DNA of 64,000 nt, taken from positions 1 through 64,000 of the forward strand of contig NZ_CYSA01000025.1 in assembly GCF_001458355.1 (NCBI RefSeq), read 5' to 3'. Positions 7,408 through 15,746 of this stretch are shown here, piece by piece; the stretch's first letter is position 1; each line of letters begins with the position of its first letter. A program made the translations under genes and the position numbers. The notes under the pieces are model-generated. The model saw only the letters and a list, made by a program, of their open reading frames with translations. It made no database searches and was not told where the DNA came from. Source of the stretch: Thalassovita gelatinovora (GTDB taxonomy: Bacteria > Pseudomonadota > Alphaproteobacteria > Rhodobacterales > Rhodobacteraceae).

Positions 7408-10032
7408 CTAGGACAACCGGGCGCGCATCACTGCCAACGTATCGGTGGTCAGCTTGAGCAACGGTCCCGACAGCGCCCGCCCCTTGGCGGCGTCCTGAGC
7501 ATCGGCGGCATGTGTCATGTCTTGCAACACCGAATGCACTTCGGCCGCACCGATCACCGCAGCCCCCCCGGCACAGCGATGCGCCTCGGCGCGGGCAGTG
7601 GCGAAATCATTGGCATCAAGCGCCGCCAGATAGGCCGGCAAAACGGCTTCGGCGTCTCTTTCGAACTGATCCAGATAACTGCCCAGGGATTCAGCGTCGA
7701 GCATATCGAGCAAACCATTGAAAACGTCCTGATCAATCATCTTCGCTACATCCACCTGTGACTGCATGTCGTCGTGTTCCTCTTGTTCCGGGCCGTTGTC
7801 CGTTCTGGAAGGTATTGCCCCCAGATCTTGGAACAACTGATCCAAAGTGCTCATCCGCAACGGTTTGGTCAGCACCCGATCCATGCCAGAATCGAGAAAC
7901 TCTTTCAAATGTTCGGGCTGCGAATGCGCCGTCACGGCGACGATCGGCACGTTCCGGCTTTTGCCCGCTTGGCGCAGCATCCGGGTCGCCCCGACACCGT
8001 CCAGTTTCGGCATACTGATATCCATCAAGATCAGATCATAGGCCGTGTCGCGCCCCATCGACACGCCTTCCAGACCGTCCACCGCTTCGGCAACACTGTG
8101 CCCCTTGGCCCGCAGCATATCGACCAGCATACGGCGGTTAATTTCATTATCTTCGACGACTAATATGTCCATCAGGGCTGATTTCTCTTGGTCTTTGACG
8201 TTTCGGCGCTTCAGTGTTGCAAGATTGTCGGCGGTACCCTCTACTTTAGGCCATTCGACTTCAAGCGCAAATTCACTGCCTTTGCCCGGTGTGCTGTCCA
8301 CCGAAATCCTTGCGTTCATCAATTCGGCAGAATGCTGCACAATGCTCAATCCAAGCCCGGTCCCCGAATTGAATGTGGAATAAGATTCCCGGATGGTTTC
8401 GAAATTTCCGAAAATCCGCTCCAGATCCTCGGACGCGATACCGATCCCGGTATCGATCACGCTGGCGCGGATCGCCAGATTGCCATCCCCCACGTCTTCG
8501 GCGCTCAGCGTCACCTTGATTTTCCCGCCGCTGGTGAACTTGATCGCATTGGACAACAAGTTTTGCATGATCTGCCGAAACAGAACCTCTGCGCCCTCGA
8601 CCAGCAACGTGTTCGGCACGTTAGATTCGAACTTTAGAACATTGCGACCCAACCGCGCTCGCGATTCGGCCCGCACGACCAGCTTGTTCAGCAACGCAGC
8701 AGGGGCAAACGGTGCCAATTCCACCGGCGTGTTGGCCATGGCGTCCAGCCGGGTCAGTTCCAGCACGTTTTGAACCTGCTCCAACGCATCGTCGCCGCAG
8801 CGTTCGATGATCCCGGCCAATTCCAACTGCCGGGCGTTCAACAGCGTCGTTTCGCGCATCAGGTCAAGACTGGCCAGAACCCCGTTCAGCGGCGTGCGCA
8901 TTTCATGGCTCATTGACGACAGGAACCGCGATTTGGCACGTTCGGCCTGCAAAGCTTCATTGCGCGCCTGCATCAGCGTCTTTTCCCGTTCTGCCTGTGC
9001 GGTCAGGTCACGAATCGACGCGATCAGCATATCTTCGTTATCGGCCCCTTTCAGGATGCCGAATCCGACCTCGATCGGAAACGGTCCGCCATCGGGCTTC
9101 TTGCCTTCCATATCCAGCCGCCCGCCGTCCTTGAACCATTTCGGCGGCGCCTTCACCCAGTCGGAAAAGCGGTTCAAAGTTTCTTTTTCAGGCAATGCGC
9201 TGATCATGAAATCGGTGAATGGACGGCCTTTAGCCTTGTTTTGATCCACGCCGAACAACTTTTCAGCCGCCGAACTGAACGACACCACGACGCCCTCTGC
9301 GTTCAGCACCACCGACGCATCGCGCGACGTTTCGACAGCGGCACGCAGATTGTTGATGGCGCGGGTGATGACACCGTTCTTTTGCCGCAGCTTCAACAAC
9401 AGCGTCCCATCCAAAACAATCACCACGACCAGGAAAACCATGATCGCCGCCGTACTGACAGCAAATTGCTTCAACGCCCCGAACAACGCGTGATTATTGT
9501 CTTCCATCAGGCTTTGAACAACGATCAGATAATCGGTAACCGCGACCCCTCTGGCCCGGCCCAACCGGTCGATCGCCACGATCATGGCCCCCAGTTGGTG
9601 CGCGATTTCTGCATCCGGCAATTCCATGACAGGCTGAAATTGTGCCAAAAAATCAACCTGCGCCTTGATCAGTCGTTCAAGAGGTGTCTCGCCCGGTTCT
9701 GTCCAGCCATTGCGTTTTTCCTGCGCGTCTTCGATCCGGCTGCGGACGTCGGCGAATTCCAGGCGCAGACGCTCAAAAGCGCCATCACCCGGCGCAGACA
9801 TCAAGGCCAGTTCGGACAAGTCGTGAAGCCGGGTCAGATCTATTTCAATCTCGGAAACCACCGCGCTCTGATAGCGGGTCTGGTTGTGTCGCTGCTCCAG
9901 GATATCGGCAATGCGCCACAACGTATTCGTCAGGAAAACCACAGCAATCAGCAGGGAACAGGCCAACCCAACCCAGGCGGCCCATACCCACTTCTTGCCT
10001 TGTTGCTCAAGGGTACGGGAATCCCCGAACAT
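7408..10032 (-). CDS. Hybrid sensor histidine kinase with PAS, receiver and Hpt domains
   Basis: An 874-residue multi-step phosphorelay kinase. Two membrane segments (about 17-37 and 185-210) flank a periplasmic helical region; a PAS domain (about 230-345) is followed by HisKA (SSMSHEMRTPLNG), HATPase_c (NLLSNAIKFT, DTGIGI, GTGLGLSIV), a receiver with phosphoacceptor D in LILMDISMP, and a C-terminal Hpt domain with the His in AEAHRCAGGAA. All catalytic residues are present, giving an H-D-H relay that needs a final response regulator. The LuxR-type regulator at 10701, transcribed away from it, is the obvious candidate partner, by position only. GAGGAA precedes the ATG. Confidence 0.88.
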   Translation of the reverse strand: MFGDSRTLEQQGKKWVWAAWVGLACSLLIAVVFLTNTLWRIADILEQRHNQTRYQSAVVSEIEIDLTRLHDLSELALMSAPGDGAFERLRLEFADVRSRIEDAQEKRNGWTEPGETPLERLIKAQVDFLAQFQPVMELPDAEIAHQLGAMIVAIDRLGRARGVAVTDYLIVVQSLMEDNNHALFGALKQFAVSTAAIMVFLVVVIVLDGTLLLKLRQKNGVITRAINNLRAAVETSRDASVVLNAEGVVVSFSSAAEKLFGVDQNKAKGRPFTDFMISALPEKETLNRFSDWVKAPPKWFKDGGRLDMEGKKPDGGPFPIEVGFGILKGADNEDMLIASIRDLTAQAEREKTLMQARNEALQAERAKSRFLSSMSHEMRTPLNGVLASLDLMRETTLLNARQLELAGIIERCGDDALEQVQNVLELTRLDAMANTPVELAPFAPAALLNKLVVRAESRARLGRNVLKFESNVPNTLLVEGAEVLFRQIMQNLLSNAIKFTSGGKIKVTLSAEDVGDGNLAIRASVIDTGIGIASEDLERIFGNFETIRESYSTFNSGTGLGLSIVQHSAELMNARISVDSTPGKGSEFALEVEWPKVEGTADNLATLKRRNVKDQEKSALMDILVVEDNEINRRMLVDMLRAKGHSVAEAVDGLEGVSMGRDTAYDLILMDISMPKLDGVGATRMLRQAGKSRNVPIVAVTAHSQPEHLKEFLDSGMDRVLTKPLRMSTLDQLFQDLGAIPSRTDNGPEQEEHDDMQSQVDVAKMIDQDVFNGLLDMLDAESLGSYLDQFERDAEAVLPAYLAALDANDFATARAEAHRCAGGAAVIGAAEVHSVLQDMTHAADAQDAAKGRALSGPLLKLTTDTLAVMRARLS

Positions 10033-10340
10033 TCAGTTCCTCTTTTCTACAGCGGCACCGGCAATGTGAACCGTATCGATCACATCAAGATCCAAAAAAT
10101 TCGCCGCTCAGTTGCGAAACAAGTCGCCTCAGATTTGTTCCTGTCAACATTCTGCCGCTGCATTACCGGCATGGACCGATGACGCATCCCTGTCCCCATG
10201 CGCGAAAGCGCACACCAAATCCCGGCCTTCCGTTTTCGGAACTTAAACGGTCCGGTTTCGCGATCCCCCCAAAACACTGTTTACCACCATGACGAGACGC
10301 TGCCACAATTCAACACTGAATTCCGCCCGAAATGTGGACT

Positions 10341-10469
10341 TCAGCTGATACCGGCTTCATCTCCTGTCAGACCTCCAACGTCCCAAGGCCCGGACGCACG
10401 GGCGGTTTCACCGATCAAAACCACGACCGTGGCAAGCACAAGAACCATACGCAGAAACACGGGGTACAA
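10341..10469 (-). CDS. Possible small exported peptide (about 42 aa)
   Basis: A short minus-strand frame runs from TTG 10469 (AGGAA about 8 nt upstream) or ATG 10448 to TGA 10341. The product would be a basic start, a hydrophobic stretch (MVLVLATVVVLIG), an A-x-A-like cleavage site (ETARA) and a short polar tail (SGPWDVGGLTGDE). This looks like a signal peptide with a small mature part. It lies just downstream of a CtrA-like box. No homolog is recognised and chance cannot be excluded. Confidence 0.3.
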   Translation of the reverse strand: MYPVFLRMVLVLATVVVLIGETARASGPWDVGGLTGDEAGIS

Positions 10470-10472
10470 AGG

Positions 10473-10487
10473 TTAATTTCCTATTAA
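10473..10487. promoter_or_regulatory. CtrA-type box TTAA-N7-TTAA
   Basis: A perfect full CtrA consensus (TTAA at 10473-10476 and 10484-10487, seven bases between), with a third TTAA at 10494-10497. It lies in the 668-bp region between the hybrid kinase and the LuxR-type regulator, 213 bp before the latter. It is closest to the small peptide frame at 10341-10469. Confidence 0.5.
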
Positions 10488-10700
10488 TATTTGTTAAATT
10501 GGTACCGCTATCAGATGGATAAGACAATCTAGACTTCAGACTACTCATACATACTAAAGTATGGTATTTCTGTTATTCTTGCTTGTTCTTCGCGCTCAGG
10601 ATGATCTAATCGAAAAAAGAAAACGTAAAATAATCCTACCGGCTAGCCGTTTGTATACTCGAGTAACTAGTTCGTATGGCTAAAGGTAAAAGAGGTACTT
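10488..10700 (+). promoter_or_regulatory. AT-rich upstream region of the LuxR-type regulator
   Basis: This part is far more AT-rich than its surroundings. It contains the perfect palindrome TACTCGAGTA (10656-10665) and a weak sigma-28-like pair (TAAA 10626-10629, GCCG 10646-10649) with a 16-bp rather than 15-bp gap. The remainder of 10033-10340, behind the hybrid kinase start, shows nothing identifiable. Confidence 0.35.
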
Positions 10701-11333
10701 ATGAACGACACCAGCACTAAAATCCGTGTTCTGATCGCAGACGATCACGGTATGATCCTGGACGTATTGTCGATGTTCCTTTCGACCCAGCCGGACATGG
10801 ACGTCACCACAACAACCGATCTTGACGGGGCTCTTTCCGCCATTACCGCCAATGGCGGCTATGATGTTGTTCTGTTGGATTACAACATGCCCGGCATGAA
10901 CGGAACGCAGGGACTGACCCGCGCCATCAAGATGAACAAAAGCCGCCCGGTCGCCATCCTCACCGGCACGCCGACCCGCCGCATTCTCGATGAATCGCTG
11001 GCCAAGGGCGCGGCCGGTCTGGTGCCCAAAACCATGCCTGCCAAAAGTCTGGCCATCGCGATCCGCTTCATGCATGTCGGTGAAACCTATGTGCCGCTCG
11101 ACCTGATGCGAGAAGACACATCGGATTCGGGTGACGGCGTCGGCAAACTCAGCGCGCGCGAAAAAACGGTTCTGGAATGTCTCGGTGAAGGCAAGCAGAA
11201 CAAGGAAATCGCCAATTCGCTGCAATTGTCCGAAGCAACGATCAAGATGCATGTGAAATCGATCTGCAAAAAGCTGGGGGCAAACAACCGAACCCACGCT
11301 GTGATCACCGCACGCGACCAGGGTCTGCTTTGA
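10701..11333 (+). CDS. LuxR/NarL-type response regulator
   Basis: A 210-residue DNA-binding response regulator. The receiver domain spans about residues 8-125, with the acidic pair DD in IADDHG, the phosphoacceptor D in LLDYNMPG and K in LVPKTMP. The LuxR-type HTH spans about 145-205 (KLSAREKTVLECLGEGKQNKEIA, then SEATIKMHVKSICKKLGA). A GAGG site precedes the ATG. It sits between a hybrid kinase that ends in an Hpt domain and the flagellar sigma gene fliA, so it may be the output of that relay and could act on motility; this is inferred from position. Confidence 0.88.
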   Translation: MNDTSTKIRVLIADDHGMILDVLSMFLSTQPDMDVTTTTDLDGALSAITANGGYDVVLLDYNMPGMNGTQGLTRAIKMNKSRPVAILTGTPTRRILDESLAKGAAGLVPKTMPAKSLAIAIRFMHVGETYVPLDLMREDTSDSGDGVGKLSAREKTVLECLGEGKQNKEIANSLQLSEATIKMHVKSICKKLGANNRTHAVITARDQGLL

Positions 11334-11378
11334 CCCCCGGTCGGTGCGATTTCCCCTGCCTTCTTTGACCGTTCACGT

Positions 11379-12089
11379 TCAGAATGATCCCTTCATCCGG
11401 TCGCGCAAGCGGCCGATTGCCGCTTTCTTGATCTGCGACACCCGTCCGGTGGTCACGCCCAGGATGGCGCCAACTTCGTAGATGTTCATTTCCTCCACGT
11501 AATACAGTTGCAGCACCAGCGCCTCGCGCTCGGGCAGTTCCGACACCGCTTTTTTCATGATGGCGCGGATCTGTTGGTGCTGGGTGGCGTCTTCGGGATT
11601 GACGCTATTGTCTTCAAACAGCGCCGAATGATCCGAATACACCTCGTCCAGCGATTGGGTCTTGTTGGCCTGAAACCGGGATTCCCAGTTCAGATATTCC
11701 TCGATCGGCAATTCCAGTTCGGCCGCCATTTCCTGTGGTGTCGGATCACGGCTCAGCTTCTGCGCCAGCGTCCGTTCGGCGATGCGGGCCTTCTGCTGCA
11801 TTGAAATCGTCGACCGGCACAGGTTCGAATTGCGCCGCAGCAAATCGACAATCGCGCCGCGCACCCGGATCGCCGCATAGGCAGAAAAACTGACCCCTTC
11901 TTGCACCGTATAGCGCCGGCTGGCGTCGATCAGGCCAAGATACCCGGCCTGCAACAGGTCGTCGATTTCGGCAAACTGCCCCACGCGCCCCATGAAATGC
12001 CAGGCCAGTTTACGAACCAGCGGCATATGCTCTTTGACCAGAGTGTCCGGGTCGGTTGTTTGTTGGGTATAACCCTTTTGTGCAATCAT
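11379..12089 (-). CDS. fliA: Flagellar sigma factor FliA (sigma-28)
   Basis: RNA polymerase sigma-28, which directs late flagellar genes and is held inactive by FlgM until the hook is finished. Regions 2 (LVRKLAWHFMGR, DLLQAGYLGLIDA, IRVRGAIVDLLR), 3 (ELPIEEYLNWES) and 4 (LPEREALVLQLYYVEE, GVTTGRVSQIKKAAIGRLR) are in order over about 236 residues, the normal FliA length. I place the start at ATG 12089, with GAGG 8 nt upstream; a GTG at 12101 would overlap the flhF-like stop by 4 bp. It is the last gene of flhA-flhF-fliA. FliA is absent from the common CtrA-controlled alphaproteobacterial flagellar systems, so its presence marks a different type. Confidence 0.92.
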   Translation of the reverse strand: MIAQKGYTQQTTDPDTLVKEHMPLVRKLAWHFMGRVGQFAEIDDLLQAGYLGLIDASRRYTVQEGVSFSAYAAIRVRGAIVDLLRRNSNLCRSTISMQQKARIAERTLAQKLSRDPTPQEMAAELELPIEEYLNWESRFQANKTQSLDEVYSDHSALFEDNSVNPEDATQHQQIRAIMKKAVSELPEREALVLQLYYVEEMNIYEVGAILGVTTGRVSQIKKAAIGRLRDRMKGSF

Positions 12090-12097
12090 TACCGTCC

Positions 12098-13420
12098 TCA
12101 CTCAAACTTTCGCTGCGGCGCGGTCTGACGACTGTGAAACAGCGGGGCACCCTGCGGTGCGGCGGTTTCATTCGGCGCGGCAATCCAGCCGCGCATCCAG
12201 TCGATGACCGTTTCAGCGTTGACCTGGGTCAGATTGTCGAGAATTTCCTCGCCCTCACTGACCCACGCCGTCTGCCAATTGAATTGCAAAAGACATGCCA
12301 CAAGCTCGGCCGGAACCGGTTCATGTTCCGGGCTGCACAACATCAGCTGCACATCCATCCCGGTCCAGCCTTGCAAAACCGTTTCCAGCGTCCGGCGGCC
12401 GTATACCGTCGGCAGAACCAACACGCCCTTGTCGCCGTCATGTTCGAATTTATGCGCGTATTCGCGCGCGTGTTCGGCGTTGTCGGGCAACAGGACAATC
12501 TGCGATCCGGGCACGTTATCGGGCAGGTTGCGACCGACGCTTTCATCGACCAACGATACCGTCAGCCCCAGCAATTCCGCCTTGGAAGCCAGAAAAGCCG
12601 CATCGGCGCGCGCTTCCGATCCCATCACGTAAAAGGCGGGTTTTTCTTCGCCGGCATCCAGCTTGCGGGTGGCCAGCCGGATCGCGGCCAATGCCTTTTG
12701 CCGCATATCGGGCCCGGCCAGCCAAAACCGCCCTGCCCCCAATGCTTCGGTCGGGCGTTCCGGCACTAGGCTCGACACGATCGCCTTGCTCAGCCCGATC
12801 AGTTGAAAACTGCGGTCGAAATAATCCAGGTCTTCGTTTACCGCCTCGATCACATGCGGCGCCAGCGCCGGGATCGGAATGTCAAAGGCCCCCAGCCCGA
12901 TCACCCGCGATTCCGGTATTGGCATTTCCCGCTCTGATCTCGCATCGGGTCGTTTATCCGGCACCGGTTCGTGCTTCTGTTCTGGCTGCGGCTGCGGCAT
13001 CGGTTCAGCCCCGGGGCGACGATCTTCGGGCGCAGGGCGCAGATCGGTTTCGGGCTCTGGCAGCGGTGGCAGTGGCGGTTCCGAAGGCGTCATGCCTTCC
13101 GCCGCTTGTCGCGCCGCCGTGACCAATGCGTCGACCTTGTCTTCTTCCAGCCGCCGTTTCAGCAGCGCCTCGAAAGTCGATGGCGCGGTTTCCAGCAAAG
13201 ACTTGCTGTCAGAAGCAGACGCGATCACCGCGTCCGCCTCAAGCTGACCGGCCTGCTGTTTGTCGGCCTTTTCGGTTTCGTCTTCCAGCGTGGCTTCGAT
13301 TTCGACCATGCCATTGCGTCGGGTGGTCGACAGGATCAGGGCATCCGGTCCCAATTGCCGGACCACTTCATCCATGGCCATGCTGCTATCCGCAGCGCGA
13401 ATGATGATGGTTTTGCTCAT
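12098..13420 (-). CDS. FlhF-like protein lacking the GTPase P-loop
   Basis: A 440-residue protein whose first 60 residues match the FlhF N-terminus (MDEVVRQLGPDALILSTTRRNG). A Pro/Glu-rich linker spans about 112-170, and the C-terminal part keeps the length and order of the SRP-type NG domain. Where FlhF has GPTGVGKTTT, this protein has AGPDMRQKALAA (about 235-246), and the G3/G4 nucleotide motifs are not recognisable. It should therefore not bind GTP conventionally. FlhF marks the cell pole for flagellar assembly; a nucleotide-free form would act as a scaffold at most. It lies between flhA and fliA, where flhF is expected, and no flhG is present. AGGAGAGG precedes the ATG. Confidence 0.7.
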   Translation of the reverse strand: MSKTIIIRAADSSMAMDEVVRQLGPDALILSTTRRNGMVEIEATLEDETEKADKQQAGQLEADAVIASASDSKSLLETAPSTFEALLKRRLEEDKVDALVTAARQAAEGMTPSEPPLPPLPEPETDLRPAPEDRRPGAEPMPQPQPEQKHEPVPDKRPDARSEREMPIPESRVIGLGAFDIPIPALAPHVIEAVNEDLDYFDRSFQLIGLSKAIVSSLVPERPTEALGAGRFWLAGPDMRQKALAAIRLATRKLDAGEEKPAFYVMGSEARADAAFLASKAELLGLTVSLVDESVGRNLPDNVPGSQIVLLPDNAEHAREYAHKFEHDGDKGVLVLPTVYGRRTLETVLQGWTGMDVQLMLCSPEHEPVPAELVACLLQFNWQTAWVSEGEEILDNLTQVNAETVIDWMRGWIAAPNETAAPQGAPLFHSRQTAPQRKFE

Positions 13421-13431
13421 TCGATCCTCTC

Positions 13432-15567
13432 CTATTGATCCATGTTCGGCACGGCGTCATGACCGCCGATGGTGGACACGACTTCGATCCGGCGACCTTC
13501 GGGCAATTCGTCCAGCCCCAGCACAACGCAATCCAGCGCATGCATCCGGGTAAAGGCGGCCAGCGGACGGCGTAGGGCGCTGGCCACGATGACGATCGGG
13601 TGACGGCCTTCAGCGGCCAGTTGTTCGCTGATCTGCGACAGCCCGCCGACGATTTTCTCGGCCAGCGCATTATCGACCATCAGGGTGGCCCCACCCTGCG
13701 GGATCGACCGCAGCAACAGTTGTTCCAATTCCGGGCTCAGCGTGATCAGCGGCAAAGGCTGGTTGACCGGCACGATCTGTTGCAGCATCTGCGGCACCAA
13801 AGACGGGCGCAGCCGTTCGGCCATTTCCATCGGGGCCATGCCCATCCCGGAAATATCAGCCAACCCTTCCAGAATGCGGCGCAGATCGCCCACCGGAATA
13901 CGTTCGGTCAACAAGTGGCGCAAAACCGATGTCAGCGTGTGCAGCGGCACCAGTTTAGGCACCACGGTTTCGATCAATGTCGGCGCCACGCGTTGCAGAA
14001 TGTCCAGCAAGGTCTGCACATCATCCGGCCCGATCAATTTATCCGCATGGGCGTAAATCATCTGGCTCAGATGGGTTGCAACCACGGATTCGGGCTCCAC
14101 CACCACGTGATCGTCGGCTTCCGCTTCGGCCTGCTGATGCGGCATGATCCACACCGCATCCATGCCAAAGCTGGGGTCGGTGCATTCGATGCCCTTCAGC
14201 TTGCGCTTGGACATGCCGCCGGGCAGCGCCAGCTTGCGATCGGGGTAAACGCTGTCTTCGCCCACGATGGCCTGACCGATTCTCAGACGGTACTGGTTCG
14301 ATTGCAGATTGAGATCGTCGCGGATGCGCACCCCCGGCACCACGAAGCCCATCGCCTTGGACGCGTCGCGCCGCACCCCGGTGACCGAGGCCACCAGCGG
14401 GCTGGTGTCGCCGCCATCGATCAGCGGGATCAGACCATAACCGATCTGGATCGAAATCGGCGCGTAATCGGTGACATCCTTGGCGGTGATCGTAGCCGAC
14501 GGTTTGTCCGCCTCGACCTGGTCCTTGCGTTCGGCAACCGCTTGTTCCTGTTCGGCGTCCGCGGCCTGCTGCGCGTCGCGCTTCTTGGCGAACCAGGCTG
14601 CAGCACCGGCTGCTGCCGCCGCCGTCAGGAACATCATGTTGGGCATGCCCGGCACCATGCCCAGAATGCCCAGAACCGCCGCCACCGGAACCCAGGCGCG
14701 CGAAATATTCATCTGTGATCCGATATGGCTGGCCATATCGGCGGTGGACGACACCCGCGTGACGATGATCGCGGTGGCAATCGACAGCAGCAGCGACGGG
14801 ATCTGCGCCACCAAGCCATCCCCGATCGACAGCAGAACATAATTCTGTGCCGCGTCCGCGATCCCCATCCCGTGCTGGGCGGTGCCGATGATGATGCCAC
14901 CGATGATATTGGCGGCCAGAATGATAATCCCGGCAACCGCATCGCCCTTGACGAATTTCGACGCCCCGTCCATCGCGCCGTAAAAATCGGCCTCGGTGGC
15001 GACATCGGCGCGGCGCACCCGGGCTTCTTCCGACGTCAGGATACCGGCATTCAAATCGGCGTCGATTGCCATCTGCTTGCCCGGCATCGCGTCCAGCGTG
15101 AACCGCGCCGACACTTCCGATACCCGGCCCGCGCCCTTGGTGATCACCATCAGGTTGATCACCATAAGAATGACGAAAACCACCAACCCCACGGCAAAGT
15201 TGCCGCCGATCACGAAGGCGCCGAAGGCTTCGATCACCTTGCCCGCCGCACCCGACCCGCTGTGACCATCGGTCAAAACGATCCGGGTCGAGGCCACGTT
15301 TAGTGCCAGCCGCAACACCGTCGCGATCAGCAACACGCTGGGAAAGCTGGAAAAATCCATCGGCCGGTAGGAATGCAACGACACCATCAGCACCAACAGC
15401 GCCAACAGGATATTAAAGACGAAAAACACATCCAGCAGCAACACCGGCAATGGCAGCACCATCATCGCCACCACCGCCAGGATTCCAAACGGCAATGTCA
15501 TGCCACCGGCCCGGTTCAGCATCTGACGCGATGCGCTTGGTCCCATATTGGCGCTGAACTCAGCCAT
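13432..15567 (-). CDS. flhA: Flagellar export gate protein FlhA
   Basis: The large inner-membrane component of the flagellar type III export gate; it conducts protons and docks export substrates and chaperones. About 711 residues: eight hydrophobic segments in the first 330 residues, with the conserved FHIPEP-family stretches RLALNVASTRIVL and SARFTLDAMPGKQMAIDADLN, then a cytoplasmic domain of about 370 residues. ATG 15567 has GAAGG upstream; a GTG at 15585 in the same frame has no ribosome site. It is first in flhA-flhF-fliA and is preceded by a near-perfect sigma-54 promoter, which places the operon under RpoN and an enhancer-binding activator. Confidence 0.93.
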   Translation of the reverse strand: MAEFSANMGPSASRQMLNRAGGMTLPFGILAVVAMMVLPLPVLLLDVFFVFNILLALLVLMVSLHSYRPMDFSSFPSVLLIATVLRLALNVASTRIVLTDGHSGSGAAGKVIEAFGAFVIGGNFAVGLVVFVILMVINLMVITKGAGRVSEVSARFTLDAMPGKQMAIDADLNAGILTSEEARVRRADVATEADFYGAMDGASKFVKGDAVAGIIILAANIIGGIIIGTAQHGMGIADAAQNYVLLSIGDGLVAQIPSLLLSIATAIIVTRVSSTADMASHIGSQMNISRAWVPVAAVLGILGMVPGMPNMMFLTAAAAAGAAAWFAKKRDAQQAADAEQEQAVAERKDQVEADKPSATITAKDVTDYAPISIQIGYGLIPLIDGGDTSPLVASVTGVRRDASKAMGFVVPGVRIRDDLNLQSNQYRLRIGQAIVGEDSVYPDRKLALPGGMSKRKLKGIECTDPSFGMDAVWIMPHQQAEAEADDHVVVEPESVVATHLSQMIYAHADKLIGPDDVQTLLDILQRVAPTLIETVVPKLVPLHTLTSVLRHLLTERIPVGDLRRILEGLADISGMGMAPMEMAERLRPSLVPQMLQQIVPVNQPLPLITLSPELEQLLLRSIPQGGATLMVDNALAEKIVGGLSQISEQLAAEGRHPIVIVASALRRPLAAFTRMHALDCVVLGLDELPEGRRIEVVSTIGGHDAVPNMDQ

Positions 15568-15625
15568 ATATCTGTATGCCTTCACTAGAATGCGGGGCGA
15601 ACGACCGCGGTTACTGAAAGGAAAT

Positions 15626-15640
15626 GCAAATCCCGTGCCA
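15626..15640 (-). promoter_or_regulatory. Sigma-54 promoter for flhA-flhF-fliA
   Basis: On the minus strand the sequence reads TGGCACGGGATTTGC, preceded by C and followed by A. It matches the YTGGCACG-N4-TTGCW consensus at every fixed position. It lies 41 bp before the GTG and 59 bp before the ATG of flhA. Confidence 0.85.
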
Positions 15641-15687
15641 GACCGGACAAACGAATTTTCTTTTCTTCAAAGCGTCGGAACCGACCT

Positions 15688-15702
15688 TGGCACGTTGCTT
15701 GC
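15688..15702 (+). promoter_or_regulatory. Sigma-54 promoter for the flgP-flgT-flgA operon
   Basis: The sequence reads TGGCACGTTGCTTGC, preceded by T and followed by A, again a full match to the -24/-12 consensus. It starts 59 bp before the flgP-like ATG. It is divergent from the other sigma-54 promoter only about 50 bp away, so one bound activator could serve both. Confidence 0.85.
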
Positions 15703-15746
15703 AAACCTCAGGCCAAAGCCCTGTTCGCATTCGAGGAGTAAACCCG

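Noticed and set aside
10626-10649. Possible sigma-28 promoter before the LuxR-type regulator
   Set aside because: The spacer is 16 bp instead of 15 and the -10 element matches poorly beyond GCCG; mentioned only as weak within the upstream-region entry.
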